Source of the DNA: Apodospora peruviana
Lineage: Eukaryota; Ascomycota; Sordariomycetes; Sordariales; Lasiosphaeriaceae
DNA length: 64,000 bases
NCBI GenBank assembly: GCA_033439685.1
Contig: JAUEDM010000006.1
Coordinates: forward strand, 2,356,001 to 2,420,000
Direction of reading: 5' to 3'
Shown piece after piece: positions 1-11,166 of this stretch (its first letter is position 1; every line of letters begins with the position of its first letter). The position numbers and the translations under genes were made by a program. The notes under the pieces are model-generated. The model saw only the letters and a program-made list of their open reading frames with translations. It did not search any database and was not told the DNA's origin.

Positions 1-235
1 TTATGTCTAGCAGGCTGCGCTGGCGTGTGTGTGGATGTGAATAGGAAGCCAGCCCTCGTCCCTCTGCTTGGTTGGCCTGGCGGAAGGGATATCAGCAAAT
101 ACACTTGGTTATTCCTTCACAGGTTTTCAAAAATAAAACATCTTAAAAAGTGAACTTCGTTTCTTAGATTGGGTATATACAGACATGAAAAGGTAGGACA
201 GCAACGAGATAGATAGCTCGTGGTGGCAGATGGTG

Positions 236-1726
236 TTATACAAAGGTGGCGGTTGTGGTCCACCCGCTCTCGACCCCGGCCGGACGGAATTCCACGCCCT
301 CGCCAAAGTAGCCGGCGTCCTGCCACGCCTTCATGGTCGGTCCATCAAACGGGCCTTGCTTTGCGGCATCGTCTCTACCGTCTACCCACCGGAATTCCCA
401 CGTCTTGGCTGCTCCTGCCGACTCCGGCTCTCCCTCCTCGTGTGCAGGGGGCTCTAACCAGTCTTCCCCTGTCTGCTTACCATATTCTCTGATCAGCCTC
501 TCCCGCTCCGTATCGTAGATGTCTCGATAGTCCCGCTTAAGGAGCTTATCAGCAGCATCCGTAACCTCGTCGATTGCATTCTTGATTTTTGTCTGCTTGG
601 GATCCTCGGGCTCCTTTTCCGCAGCGTCCACATCCATGGCATTAGCATCGGTGGGCGCAGCAGCCGCAGCACTTTTCTTGTCAAGCTTCTTCTGCTTCCA
701 CTTGGGTACTTTTTTGGGCTTCGTCAAACCCTTACCCAGCCTGGCTAGCGCCTCGAGCGCCGTTTCGCCAATTTCAAGTCGGAGAATCAACGTCTTTAGC
801 AGATCGGATGTTAATATGCTGTCGTTCTCGCGTTGCTGCTGCCGTAGTTCTTCCTCTCGCTTCTCTCGCGCGGCCGCCGCCTTTTTGATGTCCTTCTTGC
901 TGAGCCCCTCGAGCCAGCGGTCGTGGACGTCGTTCGCATCGGCGGTCTTGCGGATGAAGTTGCCCGCTTCATCGAAGGCACCCTCCTCTTGCTCCGACTT
1001 CATGTTGAAGGCGTCGATCTTGGGCGCGTGTTTCTTGAGGCCTCCAGCCCCAACTTCTTCGTCCAAACCCTCCTCCTCAATTACGGCCTCGATATCAACC
1101 CCCTCATCGTCATCATCGTCGCTAGCGCCATCGTCGTTGTCGTCCAACCGCACGACACCACCACTTTTACTCTGGTATTCTTCGCCCTCAATCTGGTCTT
1201 TCTCTAGGAACCGAACTTCTTTGGCTTTCTTGCCCAACTTGGCCTTGGCAGCCTTGTCCCCCTCATTATTATCCTCGTCAGCACCGCCAAACATATCCAC
1301 TTCGTCATCCTCGTCTTCGTCCATTGCAGTAGCAGCCTGGCCCTTTGAAGCATAATTGTCCATAACCTCTGCCAAATCGACATCTTCCGCCTCTCTGCCC
1401 TTCTTCACGCGCGTTTCCGCGCGAGCGTTGAAGTTCTCGTTGTCCGAGTCAGAGTCGTAGCCGTCGACGTTGACCGCGCCACGCTTGATGGCACGGGTAG
1501 AGGCGCCAATGACGTCGGCGGCGAGTACTTGGTCGTCGTCTTCTTCATCGTCCTGTGCGCTAGGCGCAAGCGCCGAGGGGTTTCGTACGTCGAACTTGAC
1601 TTTCTTATTCCTCCTGCTAGAGGAGCCGCCTGCTTCGTCGCTGTCCGCAGCATCTTCTCCGTGGTGGGCACGCGCGAATACCTCGCCGGCCCGTCTTGGC
1701 CGGGCTGCCGAGAACCGGGAGGACAT
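236..1726 (-). CDS. LIN1: LIN1/CD2BP2-type U5 snRNP protein with GYF domain
   Basis: Single-exon gene, 496 residues. The last ~55 residues (about 442-496) form a GYF domain: the diagnostic pattern GPFDGPTMKAWQDAGYF is present, preceded by a WEFRW strand, and the protein ends just after the domain as in CD2BP2/Lin1 proteins. The rest is highly charged and low in complexity, with an acidic stretch around residues 130-230 and a basic, NLS-like RRNKKVKF near residue 39. From the family: CD2BP2 (human) and Lin1/Snu40 (yeast) associate with the U5 snRNP (Prp6/Dib1) before tri-snRNP assembly, and the GYF domain binds proline-rich peptides. The gene is divergent from UFD1 with a shared ~870-bp promoter region. 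The start MSSRFSAARPRR is the only reasonable ATG for the frame. Family assignment is firm; the U5 role is inferred. Confidence 0.88.
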   Translation of the reverse strand: MSSRFSAARPRRAGEVFARAHHGEDAADSDEAGGSSSRRNKKVKFDVRNPSALAPSAQDDEEDDDQVLAADVIGASTRAIKRGAVNVDGYDSDSDNENFNARAETRVKKGREAEDVDLAEVMDNYASKGQAATAMDEDEDDEVDMFGGADEDNNEGDKAAKAKLGKKAKEVRFLEKDQIEGEEYQSKSGGVVRLDDNDDGASDDDDDEGVDIEAVIEEEGLDEEVGAGGLKKHAPKIDAFNMKSEQEEGAFDEAGNFIRKTADANDVHDRWLEGLSKKDIKKAAAAREKREEELRQQQRENDSILTSDLLKTLILRLEIGETALEALARLGKGLTKPKKVPKWKQKKLDKKSAAAAAPTDANAMDVDAAEKEPEDPKQTKIKNAIDEVTDAADKLLKRDYRDIYDTERERLIREYGKQTGEDWLEPPAHEEGEPESAGAAKTWEFRWVDGRDDAAKQGPFDGPTMKAWQDAGYFGEGVEFRPAGVESGWTTTATFV

Positions 1727-2594
1727 TGTTGTGAAGATGAATGCAGTTGATTTATTTCCTCAAGGAAGCATCTATTCGCTGAAGGGGTGCTCGTAAGCAA
1801 CCAAGAGACTTCACTCTAGGCTTCAAGTCTGTCGCATTTGCGGGTTGCAGTGTGGCTGATCGTGTCTTTGAACGAATGCAGCCCTCAAGAGGGTAACTCT
1901 AGCTCCCTGCAGTGAGGCGCAAAGAGCTTGTGTGCTGAAATGTGGCCAGTAAGTAGAGGTATTTCGTAAAGTCACGTAAGAATGATTGCGGATGTCGTCG
2001 AAGCGGGCAAAGTGCAAAGCAGAGACAATTCGTGTGAGCAATTCAAGGGTTCGACTGAGCAACGCGATGCAACTGAGCGGGGTGAGAGCTACCTAGCGCC
2101 ACAGCTCGCCACACTCCCCCCACCAACAGGACCGACGACTCCCCTACGCTGCGGCTGGAGCAAGGAGCACTGCTCCGCTTGGACCGCGCTGGGCTGCATG
2201 AACTCGGAACTTAGGCGTGGGCACCTGAGCTCTCCCACCACGTTATGTCATCGCACTGGTGCCTTCCAGATTCCCCCGCCGTCACGGCACACGCAGCTTG
2301 AGCCGGAGCTTGAAGTTCATTTTGAAAGATTTTCTTTTTCAACTCCGATTCGTGCGTCTTGCTGATAATTCCCTGAATAAATATTACCGCAGCCAGGTAC
2401 CCGTCCGTCTTACTCATCCACGAGCATCCCGATCAAGGCTCCAACCTAAAGATGGTACGTGTTGATCGCCGAGTCCTCGAGTTCCGAAGCCCCTCCAGAA
2501 GGTCCTTCTTCATTTCTAATGTCGCGTTGCGAGATAGGCTGCACCATGGGGCCGAGGCGGGTTTGATCCCAGTAACCCTGATCATCTTTACCAA
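1727..2594. promoter_or_regulatory. Divergent intergenic region LIN1 / UFD1
   Basis: About 870 bp between the two start codons, so it must hold both promoters and 5' leaders. No convincing ORF. An ATG followed directly by a GTACGT donor-like sequence lies at 2452; it could be a tiny upstream first exon of UFD1, but I could not find an acceptor that keeps the frame. Confidence 0.5.
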
Positions 2595-3787
2595 ATGGCC
2601 CGCGGGGGTATGGGACGGCCTCGTGGCGCCCAACGCTTCGACGAGTACTATCGCTGCTACCCCTTGGTGATGGCTCCCGGTGCTGAGCGTCCAGAACTCA
2701 ATTACGGCTCCAAAATTCTTCTCCCGCCTTCCGCGCTCGACAAGGTCTCCAGGCTTCACGTGCAGTGGCCGATCATGCTGGAGCTCATTAACGGGGAGAA
2801 GGGCAAGCATACACATGGCGGAGTGTTGGAGTTTGTAGCTGAGGAGGGAAGGGCATACATTCCACAATGGGTACGTTTGTCCGCCCGGTAAAACTTCCAG
2901 GGAGGTGCGGCACAAGTGTTGACTGGCCACAGATGATGCAAACCCTCCAACTGGACGTTGGCGATATGATCCAGATCAAGACGACTTCGCTGGAGCTTGC
3001 GAAGCTCGTCAAACTTCAACCGCAGTCTACTAACTTTCTTGAAATTACCGACCCACGCGCCGTTCTGGAGAAGGCATTCCGGAATTTTGCGGCCCTGACA
3101 AAGGGGGACGTCTTCAATTTCGAATACAACGACGAGGTATACGAGATGGCCGTGCTTGACATCAAGCCGGAGACGGAAAAAATGGGGGTCAGCATGATCG
3201 AGACCGATGTCAGCGTCGACTTTGCCCCACCTGTTGGCTACGTGGAGCCGGAGAAGCAGCCACGCGGCAGCGGTACCAGCACACCTCGGAGCGGCCGTGG
3301 TGTTGGGGGAGGCCTGCCTCTTGGCGGTCTGATGCACAACCAAGGGACCATGGCCCAAGCCATCAACTACGACGCTATTGCTCCCAGCGCGATGCTGAAT
3401 TCTGCTGGAAATTTCCTTGGCGAAGGACAGCGTCTAACCAACAAGAAGGGTAGCAAGGCTCCGACACCCAAGCCGGCTACCCCGGTTGCTGGCACATCCA
3501 GCAATGCCAAGGAGGCCGCGATACAAAAGCGGCGGAACGGCCCTCAGCCACTTCGCTTGCCGCCTAACAAGTTGTTCCTGGGTTATGAAGCGAAGCCAGT
3601 CAAGACCAAAGCGGATAAGGAGCGGGAGGTGGCAGACGCCCGGCAACCGCATTTTGCTGGGCAGGGGCAGACACTGAGGGGAGCGGTGAAGAGAAAGGGT
3701 GAGGGTGATGACAAGGCGCCTGAAAAGCCTGAAAAGAAGGCAGATGACAGCAAGGGCAGGAGGCTCGGCGGGCGGAAGGTGGTTTAG
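2595..3787 (+). CDS. UFD1: Ubiquitin fusion degradation protein 1 (Cdc48 cofactor)
   Basis: Two exons, 2595-2870 and 2933-3787, joined by a 62-nt GT-AG intron in phase 0, give 376 residues. Residues ~10-190 are the Ufd1 double-psi beta-barrel domain: the family-typical FDEYYRCYPL, PELNYGSKI, PPSALDKVSRL and AYIPQW|MMQTL blocks are all present. A glycine-rich linker follows, then the conserved NKLFLGYEAK block and, near residue 332, FAGQGQTL, a SHP box of the kind that docks on Cdc48/p97. Ufd1 with Npl4 recruits Cdc48 to K48-polyubiquitinated substrates in ER-associated and chromatin-associated degradation. The start at 2595 (MARGGMGRP) is chosen because conservation begins within 15 residues; a short upstream exon cannot be excluded. 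Confidence 0.92.
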
Positions 3788-4667
3788 TTATGAGACTCGG
3801 CGGTTTTGTCTGCAAGGTATCTGGAGTTGATGGGGATAATGGCATTCTTTCTGGCGTTCAGGTTGCGGGAAGATTGTTGCGTTTAGGGAAGGTTTTGCTG
3901 CGGCCACCAGATACATAATTCAACGAAGTCTGTCTCATGGGGCACTTAAAGCTGTTGCTTGGATGGCCTACCTCTACCTACGCAAAATACCAAGATGGTA
4001 TCATAACCTGCGGCCAGCTCTGCGGGGCTTGTATACAAAGACATCATAGGTTTAAAGTTTCAGATCATATCCGAACTATTCTGGTATTGGTTACATGTGC
4101 GTGGCAAGGCGTAATTACCTGGGTAACCCGTGGACAGAAGGTACCTGTATTCGTCGGCATCCGTCTCTTTGTCGGTTTGTTCGGACAAACAAAAGGATGA
4201 CCCAAGACGCAACAGAACCACTTCGATAATTCAACTTGCCTACATTAAAAGCAAGAATTCTTGTCGAGATTTTATCTCGCAGTCCATGTGAACCTACCAG
4301 GGAATTATCCTTTGTCTTTGGACTCATTGTCACCTTTACTGGAGGAGCGTTCTTAGCAGGCTCTGCAGCAACCACCACCAGTCACTGTTAGTGGCCAGTC
4401 CACCATGACCTGCTTGCGAGTACACAGTCCGAGGGCGTCTGTGCTTTGAGTCTTTGACTGGAAAAGTGGGGCTGGACGAGTCCCGATAGTGGGGCAGTCT
4501 AGGCGGCTCTCCCCAATGAATCTGCGCTACAGGTCGGCAACCACCTCATCTTCCTCACCTTTCCCTCAACTCCGATCTACCGACACACAACAACACAACC
4601 CCGGTCTATAGAGTTTTGCAATCTTCTCGACAGGAATACATAGCCGCATGAAGTCGCTAGTATCAGC
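3788..4667. other. Intergenic region, UFD1 3' flank and F-box gene 5' leader
   Basis: 880 bp with no supported gene. The small ORFs here have no recognisable motif. The last ~150 bp are C/T-rich, as is common in fungal 5' leaders. Confidence 0.5.
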
Positions 4668-7178
4668 ATGAAGACGCGCGGTGCAGATTCGGCGGCAGGG
4701 CCTTCGTCGTCGTCGGCTACTGCTGCATCAAGCTTGGTCGCCCATTCCGGCCCATCAGCAACGACTGGATCCCGGCGAGAGCTGCGGCCGCGCCGAGCTG
4801 CCGGAATTCGGGGTGCTCCGCCCGGTGCGACAACACCCCACGCCGCTCCAAGGATTGGCGGTCGCCTCACCAGAGGACTAGCCGCCCAACTCAAGGCCAA
4901 TGCAGGCAGCAGCCCCATTGACAACGATGATTACCCATCATCGCCCGAACAACCAGCGCTCTCATCCTCGTCACAACCACGGCCCCTGGTCGGCACCTCC
5001 ACCAGCCGGTCAAGCCGGTCGTCGCACAAGCCTTCAAGTTCCGTGCCCCAATCTCTCGCTCCCGCTCCCCTGATAACGGGGAACCGCCGCCTCAGAAAGC
5101 GGGGCCGTCCCCAGTCCGGGTTTTATGGTGAGGACTCGGACGACGAGGAAGACCTTGAAAATGCCTACCTGTCGCCAAGCCCTGATGCAGATCCGGCAGC
5201 ACCCCCACCTAGCTCTAGCACTCAACGCACCACCCGTCGTCGTGCTCCTACTTCCAAATCCAAGAGGCCGAAACTGTGCGCCGACTCACCTCGCAGGTCA
5301 CCGGGTCATCGCTCTCAGAAGCCAAAGGTGAAAAGGGATTTTCGCCCTTCTGAAGAAGCATCGATAGAGAATACTGTGATCCCCGACTGGCCAAGCTTGC
5401 CATACTTCATCTGGGTCCAAGTATTCGGCTATGCATCAGCATCTTTCAATGACGATCGCGATGGTGTCAACTGGCTGCTGTCGACGAGTCGGGTTTGCCG
5501 TGCATTTGCGGAACCGGCCCTGACGGCCCTCTACCAGTGCCCCGCATTGCTCACGCCGGCAATGGCGCACAACCTGGTGGCACTCCTATCTCGGGACCCA
5601 TCCACCTCCTCCTTCAACTACCGAGCAAAGATTGAGAAGCTCCGAATCGACGTCGAGGCCATTGTTGCAAGGTCCTACAAGGGCAAGCGACTGGATTGTG
5701 GCGCCTTGGTCGCTCATCTTCCCCGACTCAAGGTTATCGATTTCCATCATTCGAAGGACTTGCCTCCATACCGTGGTCTCGATGGAAGCCTAAAATGGGA
5801 GTATCCCGTGGCTCTCTTTGAGACGCTCAATAGCACGGCAGAACAGGGTGGTGGTGAGCGACAGCCGACAAAACTCACCGGTTGGCGCTGGAACAGCAGA
5901 CTAATGGGACGTGGTATGGGCCTGGGTGCAATCAGGACCCTTCACCTGACGCCATGCTTTGCGAGCTTGAAAAAGCTCTGCTTCGTCAACTTTCAAGTGC
6001 CATCATTGAATGCCCCACGTACCGCGGACGACGCCGAGGTGGCCGCAAAGGATCAGGCCTTCATCCAGAGCGTGGCCGATGCGATTGCCGCACTCCCGGA
6101 CCTGGAGTACCTCTCCATTCACTGTTCCACGGTCGTCAATGAGCACTTCCTTCCGCTCCTTCCCAAGACCTTGAAGACTCTGGAGCTGGTAAACTGTTGG
6201 GATATTAATGGTGATGACTTTGCCAGTTACCTCGACTCACATGGTCACAAGCTCGAGCAACTGAATCTGCATCACAATCAGTCGCTTAATCTGTTTTTCC
6301 TCACTAACCTGAGGACCGCCTGTCCAAAGCTACGGGTACTCTCCATGGATTTCAAAACATACAAACACCACGAGTTCTACCCCGATTCGGACCCTACCTA
6401 CGAGGAAATTCTCCGAGTTGACGAATTGCCCGACTGGCCCGAGACCCTGGAGACCCTCGAACTGTTGAACATGCGAAAGTGGGAGGCTGACGCTGCGGAG
6501 GTTTTATTCCAGTCGCTCGTCGACAGCGCACCTAGACTGCCCAAGCTGCGTTCTTTGGAGATCAAGGCGATGCTTGACATTCCGTTCCGACAGCGCTCGG
6601 AGCTGCGAGACAAGTGGGAGCCGAAGTTTAAAGGGATCTTTCTGCGCAAGTTGGCGGATCCTCTGCCTTTTCGGACGTCGCGTGCTGCTGGTGAGGCGGC
6701 AACTAGACCTTCACCGAAAGCCCGAAAAGCACAAAGGGGGCTGCCCGTTGAGAGTCCGTCTAGACGAAGCGGACGTATCGCGACGCAGATGTCGAATCCG
6801 TCTTCCCGTGCTAGTAGTGTTGGGCGAGAGCTGAGGAGGAAGAATCTTGCGCTGGGACGGCCGTCGTACGCGGAGCCTGACACGGACGATGATGATCTTG
6901 ACCCTGAGGAAGATGAGGAGGATGAAGAGAATTCTGCCGGGGGGTCGTTGAGAGGCAGACGCGAGGAGAACGGCAGCTCAGCTTCAACTCCTGCTGCGGA
7001 GGGTGCGGATTTGTTCATTCATGGGATGTGCGATAAGGTCGAGATCCAGCTGGATAATCAAAAGCCCACCGAGCAGATCTACCGGATGGAGGATTTCCTC
7101 GACGATGAGGTCTCGGATGACCCGTCGGATGAGGACTGGAACGGAGATCAGGACGTGGATGTTGGGTATGCCTGGTAG
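4668..7178 (+). CDS. F-box/LRR protein with acidic tail
   Basis: Intronless, 836 residues. Residues 1-230 are serine/proline/arginine-rich and predicted disordered. Residues ~237-300 resemble an F-box: WPSLPYFIWVQVFGYAS, then a cysteine-containing SRVCRAFAEPALTALYQ helix. From ~300 to ~640 there are irregular leucine-rich repeats (LEYLSIHCSTVV, LKTLELVNCWDI, LEQLNLHHNQSL, LETLELLNMRKW) of the type that form the substrate arc of FBXL proteins. A basic region follows, then an acidic run (DTDDDDLDPEEDEEDEE) and an acidic C-terminus. By family, F-box/LRR proteins are substrate receptors of SCF (Skp1-cullin-F-box) ubiquitin ligases; the substrate here is unknown. The basic N-terminus and acidic tail hint at a nuclear protein, but this is inference. 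Confidence 0.8.
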   Translation: MKTRGADSAAGPSSSSATAASSLVAHSGPSATTGSRRELRPRRAAGIRGAPPGATTPHAAPRIGGRLTRGLAAQLKANAGSSPIDNDDYPSSPEQPALSSSSQPRPLVGTSTSRSSRSSHKPSSSVPQSLAPAPLITGNRRLRKRGRPQSGFYGEDSDDEEDLENAYLSPSPDADPAAPPPSSSTQRTTRRRAPTSKSKRPKLCADSPRRSPGHRSQKPKVKRDFRPSEEASIENTVIPDWPSLPYFIWVQVFGYASASFNDDRDGVNWLLSTSRVCRAFAEPALTALYQCPALLTPAMAHNLVALLSRDPSTSSFNYRAKIEKLRIDVEAIVARSYKGKRLDCGALVAHLPRLKVIDFHHSKDLPPYRGLDGSLKWEYPVALFETLNSTAEQGGGERQPTKLTGWRWNSRLMGRGMGLGAIRTLHLTPCFASLKKLCFVNFQVPSLNAPRTADDAEVAAKDQAFIQSVADAIAALPDLEYLSIHCSTVVNEHFLPLLPKTLKTLELVNCWDINGDDFASYLDSHGHKLEQLNLHHNQSLNLFFLTNLRTACPKLRVLSMDFKTYKHHEFYPDSDPTYEEILRVDELPDWPETLETLELLNMRKWEADAAEVLFQSLVDSAPRLPKLRSLEIKAMLDIPFRQRSELRDKWEPKFKGIFLRKLADPLPFRTSRAAGEAATRPSPKARKAQRGLPVESPSRRSGRIATQMSNPSSRASSVGRELRRKNLALGRPSYAEPDTDDDDLDPEEDEEDEENSAGGSLRGRREENGSSASTPAAEGADLFIHGMCDKVEIQLDNQKPTEQIYRMEDFLDDEVSDDPSDEDWNGDQDVDVGYAW

Positions 7179-10100
7179 ATGTCGCCATCATCTATGGTCA
7201 TGGTCGAAGTTGTTGTTTTGTCGAGTTCTAGGGTGACCTTCCTTTCCCTACGTTGTAGTACCTTCATCCTGACTGTGTCTATGAGGTGGGGGGGATGGGG
7301 ATCATACTCTTGCTTTATCGCGGCCACGTTATGCTGCTTTCGTGCTTGAATTTCTTTCCTTTTTTTTTGTTGGCTTCGGCACCCCTGCTCTAAGGCTTTA
7401 TTCCTCTTTTGAGAATCTAATCATCATATAGACCACAGAGTCGGTGCATCGAAGGTTGCATGGTCAGGTTGGTTAAGGATTCGGATCGGGATCAATGAAG
7501 GACCGGGATTCGGGCAACAAGGTCTTGTGTGGATCAACAGTACCATGGACCTTGAAGCCTGTTGCTGATAGGCACGCCAGTTATATGGAATGACTTGTGG
7601 AGGCCGGGAGGAATTGGGAAACAGAGAATAAATGTGCAAGGGTTTTTTGTTGCTGTTATTTAAATGTGGAAGCCCGGTCATGGGAAAGCATTACTACAAT
7701 TTTTGCTACTAGAATCATTGTACTGGCAGTTACTGCCCAGTAATTAGGTTGCTACATTGATATCCTATTGATATCGTAAGCTGATTGATCATAAATCTCC
7801 CCCCGGATCTGGAATTGCGAGAGATGGAACGACTGCCGGTATTGCAGCCCAACGACTTAAAAACGCGCCCTCCAAAGGAGATAGACAAAACGAACCCCTA
7901 CCTACCTTACGGACGCGCCGAGACAGCTCGAAACACGACACTCGGAGTCCTAGATTCGGTAATAATGCCGTAGATCTCTGAGCCAGGGCAACGAACACAT
8001 TTTCAGAAGTGGTATAAAGGCCAGGAGCCGGTCAGTGTTCTATGCGCCAATGATACCTCTTCGGTCATCATTATCATACCTCCGGACCTGTCCAGAGCTC
8101 TGAGCCGGGAAGCCCCGAGAAGAATCCAGCCACTGGCTCCCTGCGACAAATTGACATATTACATCCCATTTCATTGTCAGATTTGGTGGAAATGGACCAG
8201 TGCCGAAGAATTGTATCGCTCACTGAGACCGTGACCTGGGCCAAGACCCGGCCAGTAGATCATCTTGAAATGATAAGAGCTGGGTTGACAACAGAAGCTG
8301 TTGTTTCCTGTCACCCTTCATCTACCACCATAGTCACTCAGGGTAGAAGACATGGGGATTTATGGGGTGTAAGTGTTCCAGGCGGCGAAGATAAGTAGAG
8401 GATCTTTGGGATTCTAACGAGCCTACAAGTCAAACTTCACCACACCAGTCTTTTAGCACATAACTTGATATTTCAATCCAAAGGATAATGAATCTCAAGC
8501 ATTTCAAATACCTAGGTAGACTATGAATTCTTCCAAGATGCAAGATGAAGTTTGATATTCTGGGGCCCTGGCCGTACAGTATTTTTCTTCCAAGGCAGTG
8601 GAAATCTCTCTCTTCCTGCGATCCCTCGAGACACGACATATGAATAGGTACTATGCTTCACTGATTCCAGCAGGAATCGTATTGAGCACTTTGCGGTAGG
8701 TAAGATATGGGCGTCTTGTTTCCAAATAGACTGAGGAGAAGGAAAAGAGGAGTCTAACATTAACCTTTTCCTGCGGCAGACCCGTGTGAGCGGCAATTCA
8801 AACCTCGGGAAGATACTCCCCACAATAGTAAATGTACCGGAAACACACGGGAACTGGCACGTACCTCAACTCCCTGAAAGCTTATGTCCACAGTTGAGGC
8901 ATGATGTTCAAGGACTGTAACCCCGACTAATCAGCTCCGAGTTTAACCAATCGTCTTCTTAGGTGCCCCATCGGATTTTTGAACAGAGGTGGCCAGATCC
9001 AATTTGCTGATCTTAGATTCATATCAAACACCTGAAGAACAATAACTGAGTTGGATTATCGTGACATCAGTTATGGGATTGCTCGGGCAATAAAAGGACC
9101 CGATGCATCTCCAGAGCGGCGACCAACGGATATGCCAATGCTACCGGCATGATATATTGTCGGTGCTGGATGCAAGACATGGAACGCACTTCAACCTCGG
9201 AGCCCATTGTGGATCATCGCTCAGGTCACCCACCTAGAGCAATGAAATTACGAGCGTGAGAGTGAGTTCCCTCAAAGACATATTTTCGCATCACGTCCTC
9301 ATGCCAAAAAGTATGTCGCTCTCTGGGTTAGAATTGATCCTTCGTGTCCGATCCGGGTTGCACTCGGGACCGGGTTATGCGAATCTGCCAATGAGTAAGG
9401 TAGCCACCGGTGATTTTCGATATTTGGCACTGCAAGTTCGCATATCGTCAATTTCATATCTGCTACGTGGTGAATATTCTATTTTGTTCGGGTTTGCTGA
9501 TTGCCAGGATTCCAGTGTCAAGATGACGGAGCCTTCCCCGCGCCTTGTTAGTCCCCCTGCCGTCACGGCCGGGCCATCGGGCTGATGCCCTCCTACATCA
9601 AACCGCCGCCACCGCCCGATTGCAAACTTTCAAACCCGAGATATAACCAATCTTAGAACAAAATCCAGTGCCCAAGATGACGGTGAAATTAGTTCGTTAG
9701 GTATACATGGTAGCAAGCCACGTGACGGGACCGACAAGCAGAAAGCTTCGCAGATGGCAATTAAACTCAGCCTTACCAATCAATTTCAATCACCTTCGGC
9801 ACACGATATCTTTCGCAAAAGTTACTCACCACGGCAAGCAACTTATTCAAACAGACCTCACAAAAAAGCATTGAAACCAAGTAAATTAAAGCAGCAAACC
9901 AGTATGCCAGTCATTCCTCCTGTGGGCATAATCGCGCTGACCGGGCTACGTGTAGCATTCGGGTCGTGCTTGCACACTGCAAGTTGATGGTCCAACGGAG
10001 CCGAACAAGAATAGGAAATCGGCAGAGACAGTTCTGAATTCTGATGTTCGTCTTGGGTTGACCTATTTCAAAGCGACCACGCGTCATCAACTCTGCAACC

Positions 10101-11166
10101 TAGGATTGCGGTGGTTATTCAATTTGATTTCCATCCAAACTACAAATTAGTTGCCTTTTGGGCCTGTACTGTCGGGTGGTGTCCTGCGAGGCGACGTTGC
10201 CCCAATCCCTGCATAGCCGCACACTCCCGTTAGTGAGGTACCGACAACTATTATACTTTCCCCGCCAATAGCCACGTACCGCACTACCGCGATTTGGCCC
10301 CTCGACCAATCCGCAGCGAAACAAGGGTCATAGTGGAAGCAGACCCCACGGCCAGGGCTTTGAGTGGACCAGGAGAGAGCCGACACGATTAACAGTGACG
10401 GGGGATCGCGAACTGAGATTCCCCTTCTCCTTTCTCGTCGCCATTCGCCGCATTTGGTTAAAGCCCAGCACCCAGACACACCACACCAGGTACGCGTCTT
10501 TTCCTTCTCTTTCGCGCTTCTGCTCTTGTACCCCGTGAATTATTGTTGATGCACCTCTGAACCGCATCACCTATTATCACTACCTTATACACCGGTACAC
10601 ACTTTCTGCACTCTCGGGGGTGGCAGAGCCCATCAAGGTCTGCTGCAGTGACGGGGCTACTGTCCAATGTCCACACCTTCCGGGTTGCGTGCAGTTGTTC
10701 ATTGTTTCCCTTTCCCATCCACCACCCTGCCCTGCACCGAGCAGAAAAGCAAAGATCGAACCCAATCCGTTCATTCGCTTTGTCAATCACCTCCTCTGCC
10801 TTTGCACCATCTTCTTTGTACTGGGGCACTTGGGAACTCTTTCCGCCAACTTGGGCCTTCAGCATAGCCTGGTGACCTTTGCCGGGTTCACGATGGCAAT
10901 TTGCTGCTGACAACACTAAGCGTGTCGTTCCGAATTCTCACCGTCGCCTCATCACCAGCTCGTTGCTGTCGCACATACCTGCTCGTCGTTTTCTTTCTCT
11001 TCATATTCACATATCTTATTAATTGTACGCCACGCTTTGGCCCGCACTTATTAAACTTCTGTCATACCTTACTGGCTCTACGATCCAAAAACTCACACTC
11101 GCTCTATAGGAACAACAAGCAATCCGGCCCGCGTCTTCTGGCCGTCTTGAATGTCAAAATTCAAAT
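7179..11166. other. 4-kb gene-free stretch upstream of SUZ12
   Basis: Many short ORFs on both strands, none with homology that I recognise, coding-like composition or plausible splicing. No transposon ends, tRNA or rRNA seen. The last ~700 bp (about 10,400-11,166) carry repeated pyrimidine tracts and probably contain the SUZ12 promoter and a long 5' leader. Bases 7320-7380 hold T-rich sequence, probably the 3' end region of the F-box gene. Confidence 0.5.

Noticed and set aside
2550..2600. Possible tRNA-like GGGTTTGATCCC near the UFD1 start
   Set aside because: No other tRNA elements; position fits a 5' leader.
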